DNA of 15,201 nucleotides. It comes from Desulfobacula sp. Its GTDB lineage: Bacteria > Desulfobacterota > Desulfobacteria > Desulfobacterales > Desulfobacteraceae. Positions within the stretch are counted from its first letter, which is position 1; each line of letters begins with the position of its first letter. The notes under the pieces are model-generated. The model was not told where the DNA came from and did no database searches. It was given only the letters and a program-made list of their open reading frames with translations. The stretch spans positions 1 to 15,201 of the forward strand of contig JABIYQ010000201.1 of NCBI GenBank assembly GCA_018702715.1. The letters run 5' to 3'. Positions 7,940 through 14,538 of the stretch are shown in pieces. The translations under genes were made by a program, and so were the position numbers.

Positions 7940-9379
7940 TTATTTTTTATCATCCCTATCAGAAATCACGCACAGGGCTGCTGAAGTCTGAAAAGGTATC
8001 GTGCCTTCAATAGTCACCTCTGAACGAGGGCCTTTGGGACTGGCGCCGGGCATCCTGAAAGAAGTAACATCAACGGGTTCAATTTTAATCTCGTCAGGCG
8101 GGTCAACCTGGTGTATCCATTCATAGGGGAATCGATATGCACGATAGACCATGTTCATTTTAAAATTTTTACCCCAATAAGGACTGATATATTCCCAAAC
8201 CAATTCATGATCTGCAGTAACCTCAATTATTCTGCCACCACTGCCTTCAGAAATAAGCGTATTTCCATTGGGCAACCTTTGGGCAGAGCTTATAAAAGGA
8301 CTGTAGAAGCGGTTGCTGTCAGTTGGATGAACCAATCCTGCTTCCTGTGGAGTAAGCTGCCATACAATTTTTAGAGTAGTCGGGTCAAATTCCAGAACTC
8401 TGGAATAATCCCTTAATACATTTTTGGTCCCGGTTGGGCTTGCCGGATGGATTGATCCATATCCAGCCCATCCCCCATTGTCATAAACCAAAATATTCCC
8501 CTCTCCAGGCAATCCGCGTGGTATCATATGGGCGTGGTGCTGGCCGATAATCCAGCCCAGCTCCTTTTCAGGCGTGTAGTCGTAATATGGTCCAACCTTC
8601 CAGACCACCTCACCCGTTTTTTTGCTTATGATAAAGATAATGTTTGTTTCCCTGCCATCTGCAATAATATTATCCGGATGAAACCTTTCATCTCCTGCCT
8701 CATCCCATTTGTTCGGTCCCAGAAGCGACATGGAATTGAGATGCATCCAGTCCCCCATTCCCCCGCCGCAGGGTCGCATATTGGGATCACGGGAAAGAAT
8801 ATTTTTAGCATCCTCCCGAAATCCAAAAGAATCAAAATGTTCGCTGCAAACCCATTCCCATAAAATGTCTCCATCCCAGTTGATTTCATAGATCGTATCA
8901 TCAAGCAGGTTCTTGTCGGAAATTTGTGGGCAGACCAAATTTTTATGGCCCAGAATCATGGTATTGCCCTGATCTGTTTTTGCTTCCATGCCAGGGACAT
9001 AATAACCAACCGGGTTTCCTTCCCGCTGATAGTCATGGTGGACACGGGCCATCCACTGAGGCTGTTCTCCAGGATCTTCTATATATTCGTATTCATTGAA
9101 TTTCCAGACCACATTACCATCCCAGTCAACCTGGACAAGGTCCCGAAGGTCCTGCATTCCATATTTTGTGGATCTCTCTCCTGTATGGCCAATGACATAG
9201 CCTCCTTTTAGAACTTTATTGGGAAAGCCATGTAACCCTTTCCACAGCTTGGCTTCGCCTCCATTCATATCAATTACAAGAGCTCCTAACTCCTTGGCCT
9301 GAAATACAGTGTAGCCATTAAAACATTTTTTAGGATTATATATTGTCGTGCCCGTGGGATATATACTTGGATAGGTCAT
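7940..9379 (-). CDS. Arylsulfotransferase (ASST)-fold protein, cytoplasmic form
   Basis: This 479-residue protein has repeated beta-propeller-like strands (VDWDGNVVWKF, INWDGDILWEW, KTGEVVWKV, EFDPTTLKIVWQ, VTADHELVWEY), as in the ASST family. Conserved His-rich loops are present: ARVHHDY, DWMHLNSM, QHHAHMIP followed by NILVYDNGG, and SPFISSAQRLPNGNTLISEG. Classical ASSTs transfer sulfate between phenols through a sulfo-histidine and are exported. This protein starts MTYPSIYPTG and has no signal peptide, so it should be cytoplasmic and its reaction may differ. An AAGGAG site precedes the ATG well. It follows the second gntR gene by 32 bases and is probably co-transcribed with it. Family assignment is fairly firm; the activity is not established. 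Confidence 0.8.
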   Translation of the reverse strand: MTYPSIYPTGTTIYNPKKCFNGYTVFQAKELGALVIDMNGGEAKLWKGLHGFPNKVLKGGYVIGHTGERSTKYGMQDLRDLVQVDWDGNVVWKFNEYEYIEDPGEQPQWMARVHHDYQREGNPVGYYVPGMEAKTDQGNTMILGHKNLVCPQISDKNLLDDTIYEINWDGDILWEWVCSEHFDSFGFREDAKNILSRDPNMRPCGGGMGDWMHLNSMSLLGPNKWDEAGDERFHPDNIIADGRETNIIFIISKKTGEVVWKVGPYYDYTPEKELGWIIGQHHAHMIPRGLPGEGNILVYDNGGWAGYGSIHPASPTGTKNVLRDYSRVLEFDPTTLKIVWQLTPQEAGLVHPTDSNRFYSPFISSAQRLPNGNTLISEGSGGRIIEVTADHELVWEYISPYWGKNFKMNMVYRAYRFPYEWIHQVDPPDEIKIEPVDVTSFRMPGASPKGPRSEVTIEGTIPFQTSAALCVISDRDDKK

Positions 9380-9411
9380 TAAACACTCCTTACAAAATGG
9401 GTATTATTTTT

Positions 9412-10119
9412 TTAATGTTTTTTTCTGATCATTTCATCCAGGGTATCAAAATGATCAGCCATGACAATTTCTGCCTTTTCACCATTTCTTTCTCTGATGT
9501 GTTTTAAAAACAATTTATTGTATTTTAAATCTTTTGTAGCAGTTTCAAGGTCCGGGGACTTTGCCAATACCTGCTGAAATACTTTTACAAGCGCTTCCAT
9601 CAAAGAGCTGATAAAACGGTTATGGCATGCATCCGCAATAAGACGGTGAAATCCTATCGCTTTGGTTTGATCAGGCTTTCCCATTTTAATGGACTTATCA
9701 ACATCATTAATGCATTGTTCCATTGCTTTAAGATCGTCTTCGGTTCTTCGCTTGGCAGCCAATTTTGCAAGCCCGGGTTCAAGAATCCGCCGGAATTCAG
9801 CCAGATCGGTTGCAGTAATTCCTCCAAAAAGGTATGAATTTATCACAACATCAACCATTTTTTCAGAGCCGGGCTCTGCAATAAAATTTCCACCAAAAGC
9901 ACCACGCTTTTTTTTGATCAATCCTTCTGCTTCCATCTCTCGCAGAGCTTCTCTGGCAGAAACTTTACTTACCTTCAACTTTTGAGCTATTTCTATTTCT
10001 GGAGGGAATTTTTCACCAGGCTTGAATTCTCCACTTAAAATCGATTGTTTTAATATTGATTTAACCTGGTCAGATATTCTTTCTTTGTGAATTACTGAAT
10101 TATGGAATGTTTGTTTCAT
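9412..10119 (-). CDS. GntR-family transcriptional regulator, FadR subfamily (paralogue of the 5721-6461 gene)
   Basis: This 235-residue protein has a winged helix with FKPGEKFPPEIEI and KVSKVSAREALREMEAEGLI, followed by an FCD domain with FRRILEPGLAKLA and FHRLIADACHNRF. By eye roughly half of all residues are identical to the other GntR gene in this window, including the linker (GGNFIAEPGS versus GGSFVAQPGS), so the two arose by duplication. It is the first gene of a unit with the arylsulfotransferase-fold gene and lies downstream of a long perfect palindrome that is probably its own operator. The stop is TAA. Confidence 0.94.
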   Translation of the reverse strand: MKQTFHNSVIHKERISDQVKSILKQSILSGEFKPGEKFPPEIEIAQKLKVSKVSAREALREMEAEGLIKKKRGAFGGNFIAEPGSEKMVDVVINSYLFGGITATDLAEFRRILEPGLAKLAAKRRTEDDLKAMEQCINDVDKSIKMGKPDQTKAIGFHRLIADACHNRFISSLMEALVKVFQQVLAKSPDLETATKDLKYNKLFLKHIRERNGEKAEIVMADHFDTLDEMIRKKH

Positions 10120-10142
10120 AAAATTTCTCTTAATTATATATT

Positions 10143-10193
10143 AAAAGTCTATGTTATAAAACTAACTTTTATAACATAGACTTTTTTTGTCAA
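10143..10193 (-). promoter_or_regulatory. Long palindromic operator and promoter elements upstream of the second gntR
   Basis: Two perfect 19-base arms, AAAAGTCTATGTTATAAAA and its complement, flank a five-base centre (10143-10185). A TTGACA box (10188-10193, minus strand) abuts the palindrome, and TATAAA inside it could be the -10, though the spacing of 14 bases is short. The site lies 23 bases upstream of the start codon, as expected for an autoregulatory operator. On the minus strand it contains TTATAA, GTTAGTT and TTATAACAT, matching the other gntR control region. A terminator reading (T-run on the plus strand) is less likely because no plus-strand gene ends here. Confidence 0.6.
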
Positions 10194-10418
10194 GTACAAA
10201 AATTTTAAATGGTTGGCAGAATTGAGAAATTCCATGTAGTGATCTTTTTTTGAAAAAGTAGACATCCATTTTTACTTATATGTGTAATAATTAAAAAAAC
10301 ACAAATGAGATATAAAATCGACGAAAGCGGATACTAAAAAGATATAATAAAAATTTCAAATCAAGAGTGGTCACACTTTATACCGGTACATTACAAAATG
10401 ATTGATGGCGTGAATTTG
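10194..10418. other. AT-rich stretch without recognisable genes
   Basis: No open frame, RNA gene or repeat is recognisable. Stops occur densely in all frames I read. Given the kinase and regulator wreckage just downstream, this may be further decayed coding DNA, but I could not match it to anything. Confidence 0.5.
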
Positions 10419-10544
10419 TGAGAGAATTTTAGTCAATCTCACACAGAATCATCAAGGTTGTTTTAAAAAAAACCAATAGCCGCAATTGATTTAGCAGTAA
10501 CGATTCGGAAGGTGTTAGATGAGGTAAAGGTAAAAAATGACTAA
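10419..10544 (+). pseudogene. Remnant of the receiver-domain end of a hybrid sensor kinase
   Basis: In the frame ending at the TAA at 10542, the translation includes NFSQSHTE, then an in-frame TAA (10464-10466), then KKPIAAIDLAVTIRKVLDE. The second part is the typical end of a receiver domain: the Lys-Pro after beta-5 and helix alpha-5, as in LLKP...IREILD of the intact kinase at the left edge. The first part resembles the TGFSQ...TE segment after the conserved Thr, with about a dozen codons lost between. The terminal TAA overlaps the ATG of the next remnant, a usual kinase/regulator junction. Identification is by eye. Confidence 0.55.
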
Positions 10545-10630
10545 AATATAAATTATTGATGATGAAATCCTTGTCAGAAAAATATGAAAGATACAGAATA
10601 TATGGCTCAATCGAAGAAAATGAACAATAA
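10537..10630 (+). pseudogene. Remnant of the N-terminus of a response regulator
   Basis: From the ATG at 10537 the codons read MTKI, stop (TAA), IIDDEILVRKI, stop (TGA), which is clearly a receiver N terminus with its acidic DDE triad broken by stops. After a frameshift, YRIYGSIEENEQ (10592-10627) resembles the following helix/strand (YGYTVIEAENG-like). The rest of the gene is missing. Because the breaking stops are TAA and TGA, not TAG, pyrrolysine insertion cannot rescue it. Confidence 0.6.
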
Positions 10631-10662
10631 TCGCTGAGTTTTTTGGGAACAATTTGATTTGA

Positions 10663-10693
10663 TTGATTTTATTTTTTCAATATCTGCTATAAT
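10663..10693 (+). promoter_or_regulatory. Likely promoter of trmL
   Basis: TTGATT (10663-10668) and TATAAT (10688-10693) are separated by 19 bases. The downstream leader is very short and consists mostly of the near-perfect palindrome AATCCTTTT-TT-AAAAGGATT (10696-10715). The second arm of this palindrome contains the ribosome site AAAAGG, so folding could hide it. The spacing is slightly long. Confidence 0.4.
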
Positions 10694-10719
10694 AAATCCT
10701 TTTTTAAAAGGATTAATGA

Positions 10720-11202
10720 ATGGTTAAATTGAATATTGTATTATTGGAACCGGAAATACCTCAGAATACGGGAAATATTGGCAGGACCTGCAATGCCATG
10801 GGTGCTTCTCTGCATCTGATAGAGCCATTGGGATTCTCCATCGAGGATAAATATTTAAAGCGTGCCGGGCTTGATTACTGGAAAGAACTCAATGTTAAAA
10901 CATACAGGGACTATACGGATTTTCTTGTCAAAAATCCCCAGGGCCAGAAAGTGTTTCTCTCAAAAAAAGCAACAATGCAATGTGATCGGTTCTGTTATTC
11001 AGATAAGGTCTTCCTGATTTTTGGGAAGGAGTCTGTGGGTCTACCTGAAAAAATGCTGCAGGAGAACAAGGATTCTTGCGTTAGGGTACCCATGTCTGTT
11101 TACTCCAGGTCTTTGAACCTGGCCAATACCGTTGCAATCCTCAGTTACGAGGTAATGCGACAACACGCTTTTTCCGGTCTTAAGACCAAGGGGGAAATAT
11201 AA
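10720..11202 (+). CDS. trmL: tRNA (cytidine/uridine-34 2'-O)-methyltransferase TrmL
   Basis: This 160-residue single-domain SPOUT methyltransferase matches the family length. Motif 1 is PEIPQNTGNIGRTC (11-24); motif 2 includes LIFGKESVGLPE; motif 3 includes RSLNLANTVAILSYEV, which together form the trefoil-knot S-adenosylmethionine site. TrmL methylates the wobble 2'-OH in tRNA-Leu isoacceptors. It is an apparent single-gene unit. AAGG lies eight bases before the chosen ATG; an out-of-frame ATG at 10716 is not used. Confidence 0.95.
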   Translation: MVKLNIVLLEPEIPQNTGNIGRTCNAMGASLHLIEPLGFSIEDKYLKRAGLDYWKELNVKTYRDYTDFLVKNPQGQKVFLSKKATMQCDRFCYSDKVFLIFGKESVGLPEKMLQENKDSCVRVPMSVYSRSLNLANTVAILSYEVMRQHAFSGLKTKGEI

Positions 11203-11258
11203 GTTTAATCAAGCGTATTTTCCCTATGGGGTATGGTCTAAAAAATAATTGCAATTCT

Positions 11259-12137
11259 TTATTTTTTATTGCTTAGCAAAACGCCTGAAATGACAATAAT
11301 AGTTGCAAGAATTTGTTTGGGATTTAATATCTCGCCTAAGATCAGCCAGCCTAACATGACTGCTGTAACAGGGATCAGATTAATAAAGATAGAGGCCCTT
11401 GATGCGGGGATTTTGCTGATTCCCCAATTATATAGCCCAAAGGAAAAAAAAGACACAAACGCACCTAAATATAATAATAGCAAAAAAAGTTTAAGGGTCC
11501 ATATGGAGGGATCAGCACTAATAACAGTTCTGATTCCAGGCAGAAAAAAGAGGGTTCCGGCAACAACCTGCATCCCGGTTAAAGACCATGTGTCATACCT
11601 TGTACTGAGTTTTTTAATCAGAATAATATTTGCACAGGCACTGGCCATTGCACCGACTTCCAAAAGATTTCCAAGAATCGGGTGGGGGGCATTGGTTTGC
11701 TCACTTTGAAAAATTGTCAGCAATACCACACCTAAAACTGATAAAAGAAGTCCAAAGATTATTTTTATATTTATGGTTTCGGCAAGAAAAAACCATGCAG
11801 CAACAGCTACCATTAAAGGCAGACAGGCTGAAATAATTCCGGCCTGTGATGAGGTGGTAAACGTTAGGGCATTGGACTCAAATAAAAAATAGAGGCACGG
11901 CTGGAATAAAACCATGGGGAGCAGGATTTTCCAATCACCTTTTTGATATGATTTTGGAAACATTTTTATTGATATAGGAATAATAAATATAAAGGCTGTG
12001 AAAAGTCGGCAAAACATTACTGCAAAGGGATTTAAATCCTGAAGCACGATGCGCATGGCAGAGAATGAACTGCCCCATAAAAGAACTGCCACAAGAATCG
12101 ACAGGACAGGCAATATGCTTTTGATTTTCAAATTCAC
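11259..12137 (-). CDS. EamA-family (DMT superfamily) transporter
   Basis: This 292-residue protein has ten predicted membrane segments in two EamA repeats. The first begins ILVAVLLWGSSFSAMRI, the second near GNLLEVGAMASACANIILI. LLWGSSF and the C-terminal GWLILGEILNPKQILATIIV are typical of drug/metabolite exporters of the RhaT/YdcZ type. The substrate is unknown. The start appears to be GTG with GAGGG just upstream. It converges on trmL and is divergent from the ATL gene. Confidence 0.92.
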   Translation of the reverse strand: MNLKIKSILPVLSILVAVLLWGSSFSAMRIVLQDLNPFAVMFCRLFTAFIFIIPISIKMFPKSYQKGDWKILLPMVLFQPCLYFLFESNALTFTTSSQAGIISACLPLMVAVAAWFFLAETINIKIIFGLLLSVLGVVLLTIFQSEQTNAPHPILGNLLEVGAMASACANIILIKKLSTRYDTWSLTGMQVVAGTLFFLPGIRTVISADPSIWTLKLFLLLLYLGAFVSFFSFGLYNWGISKIPASRASIFINLIPVTAVMLGWLILGEILNPKQILATIIVISGVLLSNKK

Positions 12138-12216
12138 CCACCCTCAATAAAGGAAAGATGAAAATAAATCAAATAAAAAATTGTACAAAAAGGGTAATAA
12201 TGGCAAGGTGTCAGGC

Positions 12217-12531
12217 ATGTTAACGAAATTCACCCAAAATGCATTGAAAATTATCCAGGATATTCCGGAAGGTAAGGTACTGACCTATGGCTGGGCAGCT
12301 GCTCTTGCCGGTGAACCAAATGGTGCCCGCCAGATTTCAAGGCTTCTTCATTCAATGTCAAAAAAATATGATTTGCCCTGGCATCGTATTGTAAACTCAA
12401 AAGGGAAAATTTCCTTACTGCCATCCCAGGGGTATGAACTGCAAAAGGCACTTCTTGAATCAGAGGGTGTTAAATTTTCTAAAAATGATATTATTGATCT
12501 TAAGATTTATCTATGGGTTAACCAGGTTTGA
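12217..12531 (+). CDS. Alkyltransferase-like (ATL) DNA-binding protein, MGMT family
   Basis: At 104 residues this is the helix-turn-helix domain of O6-alkylguanine-DNA alkyltransferases: IPEGKVLTYGWAAALAG, then NGARQISRLL with the Arg finger, then PWHRIVNSKGKIS. The catalytic Cys of the PCHR motif is Trp55 here, the hallmark of ATL proteins. ATLs bind O6-alkylguanine without removing the alkyl group and hand the lesion to nucleotide excision repair. I chose the ATG at 12217, six bases after AAGGTG. An upstream in-frame TTG at 12181 would add 12 residues unlike the family. The last 21 bases overlap the end of the opposite DUF2889 gene. Confidence 0.9.
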   Translation: MLTKFTQNALKIIQDIPEGKVLTYGWAAALAGEPNGARQISRLLHSMSKKYDLPWHRIVNSKGKISLLPSQGYELQKALLESEGVKFSKNDIIDLKIYLWVNQV

Positions 12532-13086
12532 TTTTTTTACAGCCTTTTCAAGCTGTTTCATTTTTGCACCATCCCGGCTCCACAGCCGGCATGAATCGAT
12601 TAAAAATTTTTTGTCGTCAAAGCTTTCAAGATCCTTTGGAACAGGTATTTTATCTTTTCGTTTATGGGTCAGCCATCCATGGACAATTTCTTGGCCCATA
12701 ACAATGATTAACTGACAAAGATGGGTACATCCTTTTTTCCCACCCATGATATCGCGAATATTTTTTGAAAAACCTGATTTTATCTCAAGTCCTTTTAGCT
12801 TTTCCATAGTATCAAGCGTTGTGCGGCATTCAGTCATGGGAACATGGATCATAACTGCTTTTGCATCTTCTATCGTGAGCGGATCAGGTTTTATTATCAG
12901 TTTTACGTCTATGTGATGAATAATTCCCGGTTCTTTTACTGTCCCTGTTACATCAAATACCTTAATGTAGCGCCTGTCTTTTAGCACCCCGTGGACAATT
13001 ACACGGGAGTTTGTATGAGGGTAGGTGGCAAGCTTTATATCCCGTGTATGTATTTTTACTTTGTTTTCTAAAATGCTGTCTAACAT
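12511..13086 (-). CDS. DUF2889 family protein, last gene of the pyl cluster
   Basis: This 191-residue protein of unknown function matches DUF2889 in pattern. Recognisable pieces are HTRDIKLATYP near the start, an IHHIDVKLIIKPDPLTIEDA strand-helix region, VPMTEC, and a conserved GGKKGCTHLCQLI motif around residues 114-126 whose Cys and His residues could form a metal or active site. It follows pylSn by 50 bases on the same strand, so it may be part of the pyl transcript, though an intervening small hairpin makes this uncertain. It ends in TAG. Readthrough would add 17 codons before TGA. No link between this family and pyrrolysine is known to me. Confidence 0.82.
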   Translation of the reverse strand: MLDSILENKVKIHTRDIKLATYPHTNSRVIVHGVLKDRRYIKVFDVTGTVKEPGIIHHIDVKLIIKPDPLTIEDAKAVMIHVPMTECRTTLDTMEKLKGLEIKSGFSKNIRDIMGGKKGCTHLCQLIIVMGQEIVHGWLTHKRKDKIPVPKDLESFDDKKFLIDSCRLWSRDGAKMKQLEKAVKKSNLVNP

Positions 13087-13116
13087 GAAACCATTTTTCC
13101 TATAAAGTATATTTTA

Positions 13117-13130
13117 GGTGCTTTAGCACC
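13117..13130 (-). promoter_or_regulatory. Short hairpin between pylSn and the DUF2889 gene
   Basis: GGTGCTTTAGCACC can form a 5-6 bp GC-rich stem. The downstream bases on the transcribed strand are A/T-rich but lack a U-run, so it may pause or weakly terminate transcription at the end of the pyl genes. Confidence 0.3.
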
Positions 13131-13136
13131 CAATTG

Positions 13137-13484
13137 CTATGGGTCATCATTTGGATTTAATAAACTTGATCCATGGTGCCGTCTAAATTGGGTAACTGAA
13201 TATTTTTCAAGTTTCCAGTCAGGTACACCACAGGATTTACAAGTACTGTGAAACCACTTGTTTCTAACCCATCTGGCAGCACGGCTGTTTCTTGAGTTGT
13301 TTGCAGGAAATGTCTTATTGCAATGTGTGGTAATAATGGCATAAGACTCATGCTTTTCTATATATTTGATGCCATGTAAAATCCCTTTTCTTGAAGGCCA
13401 CAATTTGATTTTTTCAATTAGCCTTAAAAGGTCAATACGTTTTCTATAAAATTTTTTGGCAGGTGGTTTTTTCTTTCCTGACAT
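13137..13484 (-). CDS. pylSn: Pyrrolysyl-tRNA synthetase N-terminal, tRNA-binding domain protein PylSn
   Basis: This 115-residue protein aligns with residues ~10-80 of archaeal PylS: LWPSRKGILHGIKYIE, then NNSRNSRAARWVR, then STCKSCGVPDWKLEKY. The zinc ligands of that domain (His24, Cys42, Cys71 and Cys74 in Methanosarcina mazei) correspond to His37, Cys55, Cys82 and Cys85, all present. In bacteria this domain is a separate protein that clamps tRNA-Pyl and helps the catalytic PylSc, which must be encoded outside the window. The gene starts two bases after the pylD stop, so the two are translationally coupled. Ahead of the domain is a ~25-residue Lys/Arg-rich extension. The stop is TAG. Confidence 0.93.
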   Translation of the reverse strand: MSGKKKPPAKKFYRKRIDLLRLIEKIKLWPSRKGILHGIKYIEKHESYAIITTHCNKTFPANNSRNSRAARWVRNKWFHSTCKSCGVPDWKLEKYSVTQFRRHHGSSLLNPNDDP

Positions 13485-13486
13485 TA

Positions 13487-14362
13487 TTAATCTCTTTTAA
13501 GGGGAAAAGCAGCTCTGACGGCCATGGCTGCAGTTCCAAGCTGTAAAGGGTCATATAAAATTTGGTTGCCTGCTTTTTTCATGGCGTTCTGGGTAACCCC
13601 CAAAGGGACTCCCGGGGCAGCTATGAAGGTTTCAGGGTTAACCATAACGCTGGTTATAACATCTTTGGCATTGGTTGCCTCTATAAAAAAATTAAATGTA
13701 TTACGGATCGACTCCAAATCATCCGACTTGTAATCATCCGGTTCGAAATCATGGACCGGCTCAATTTTTTTTGTCAGGCTTTTATTCATTGCGTCACAAC
13801 TTTTTTGACACTTTACCCTATCTTTATCATGGACACTTACGCAGGCGCCAAATTCAACCAGGGTCTGGGCGGATGCCATACCAACCGGGCCGGCCCCTAT
13901 CACCAGCACTGATTTGCCCTTTACTCCCTTTGCCATGAGATCAAGAGCAGCGGCAAAGACATTTCCTGTGGCCTGAATATTATCAACCAAAAGGCCATTT
14001 TTTAAATTAATGGCAAAGTACCGGTTATCATCTGCCATAAATATGATGTCGGCTTTGTTCTCAATGGCCAGTGCTAATCCTGCAGCATCTGTTTGGGGAG
14101 GTATAAAGGCTGTGAACCCAAGATGGCTGAGGATATCTTTTATGGTTTGTGCAAACCCTGTAATTTTTCCAAGACCGGCCGTTATCGTCACTACAGCCAT
14201 CGTAAGGTTATCCATTTTGTCTTGGATATTTTTTCTAGAAATATTGGCACCGTGGCAGGCTATTCCCAGCATATCCCGGCCGGTTTGACGCTTAAGTCTT
14301 TCATCAAAGTCAATCAGCTGATCTGAAAGTGTTTCAATGTCATCCGTTGTAAGCCGTGTCAC
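13487..14362 (-). CDS. pylD: 3-methylornithyl-N6-lysine dehydrogenase PylD (pyrrolysine synthesis)
   Basis: PylD oxidises 3-methylornithyl-N6-lysine with NAD+ and closes the pyrroline ring, the last step of pyrrolysine synthesis. The 291-residue product keeps the N-terminal helical part (LTTDDIETLSDQL, VTITAGLGKITGFAQ) and the region ADIIFMADDNRYFAINLKNG. A Rossmann domain follows, with VLVIGAGPVGMA near 153-164 and the acidic strand end VHDKD near 177-181. The C-terminal DPLQLGTAAMA matches the family's EPLGIGTASM. It is about 30 residues longer than the Methanosarcina enzyme, mostly in an acidic insert near 205-220. The start is GTG, about eight bases after AAGGA, lying directly downstream of the inverted-repeat element. 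Confidence 0.94.
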   Translation of the reverse strand: MTRLTTDDIETLSDQLIDFDERLKRQTGRDMLGIACHGANISRKNIQDKMDNLTMAVVTITAGLGKITGFAQTIKDILSHLGFTAFIPPQTDAAGLALAIENKADIIFMADDNRYFAINLKNGLLVDNIQATGNVFAAALDLMAKGVKGKSVLVIGAGPVGMASAQTLVEFGACVSVHDKDRVKCQKSCDAMNKSLTKKIEPVHDFEPDDYKSDDLESIRNTFNFFIEATNAKDVITSVMVNPETFIAAPGVPLGVTQNAMKKAGNQILYDPLQLGTAAMAVRAAFPLKRD

Positions 14363-14382
14363 AAAAATGTTCCTTCTAAATA

Positions 14383-14521
14383 GTGTTTGAACGAAAACTC
14401 ACCCATCTGCTGCGTTGCTGCAAAATTTTGCCAAATTATAAATCGGGCCTCATGTACTACAGTACACTCCGGTTTCAGAATTTCTTGCGCCTTGCATATG
14501 GGCAACTTTTCGTCCAAACAC
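14383..14521. repeat. 139-bp inverted-repeat element between pylB and pylD
   Basis: The ends are imperfect inverted repeats: GTGTTTGAACGAAAACT on the left and, read inward on the other strand, GTGTTTGGACGAAAAGT (15 of 17 match). The pairing continues through ACCCATCTGC / GCCCATATGC. Near the centre is a second palindrome, TGTACTACAGTACA (14453-14466). The whole could fold into a long stem-loop. It encodes nothing known and resembles dispersed intergenic palindromic repeats or small non-autonomous elements. I believe similar sequences recur in Desulfobacteraceae genomes, but cannot check. Nearly all of the 176-base pylB-pylD gap is this element plus the pylD ribosome site. Confidence 0.8.
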
Positions 14522-14538
14522 AGGTTTTCGGCCAGGCA

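Noticed and set aside
10143..10185. Rho-independent terminator (palindrome followed by T-run on the plus strand)
   Set aside because: No plus-strand gene ends before it, the stem is AT-rich, and its position just upstream of gntR fits an operator better.
10537..10630. Pyl-decoded gene in the 10.5 kb region
   Set aside because: The interrupting codons are TAA and TGA plus a frameshift, not TAG, so the sequence is a decayed response regulator.
11269..11709. 146-codon open frame on the plus strand
   Set aside because: It is the antisense of the EamA transporter gene and has no ribosome site or family resemblance.
12181..12531. Longer ATL protein starting at TTG 12181
   Set aside because: The extra 12 residues are Lys/Asn-rich and unlike the family, and the ATG at 12217 has a well-spaced AAGGTG.
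13487..14362. Ornithine cyclodeaminase or other NAD-dependent dehydrogenase instead of PylD
   Set aside because: The ADIIFMADDNRYFAINLKNG and DPLQLGTAAMA segments together with pylB and pylSn neighbours are specific to PylD.
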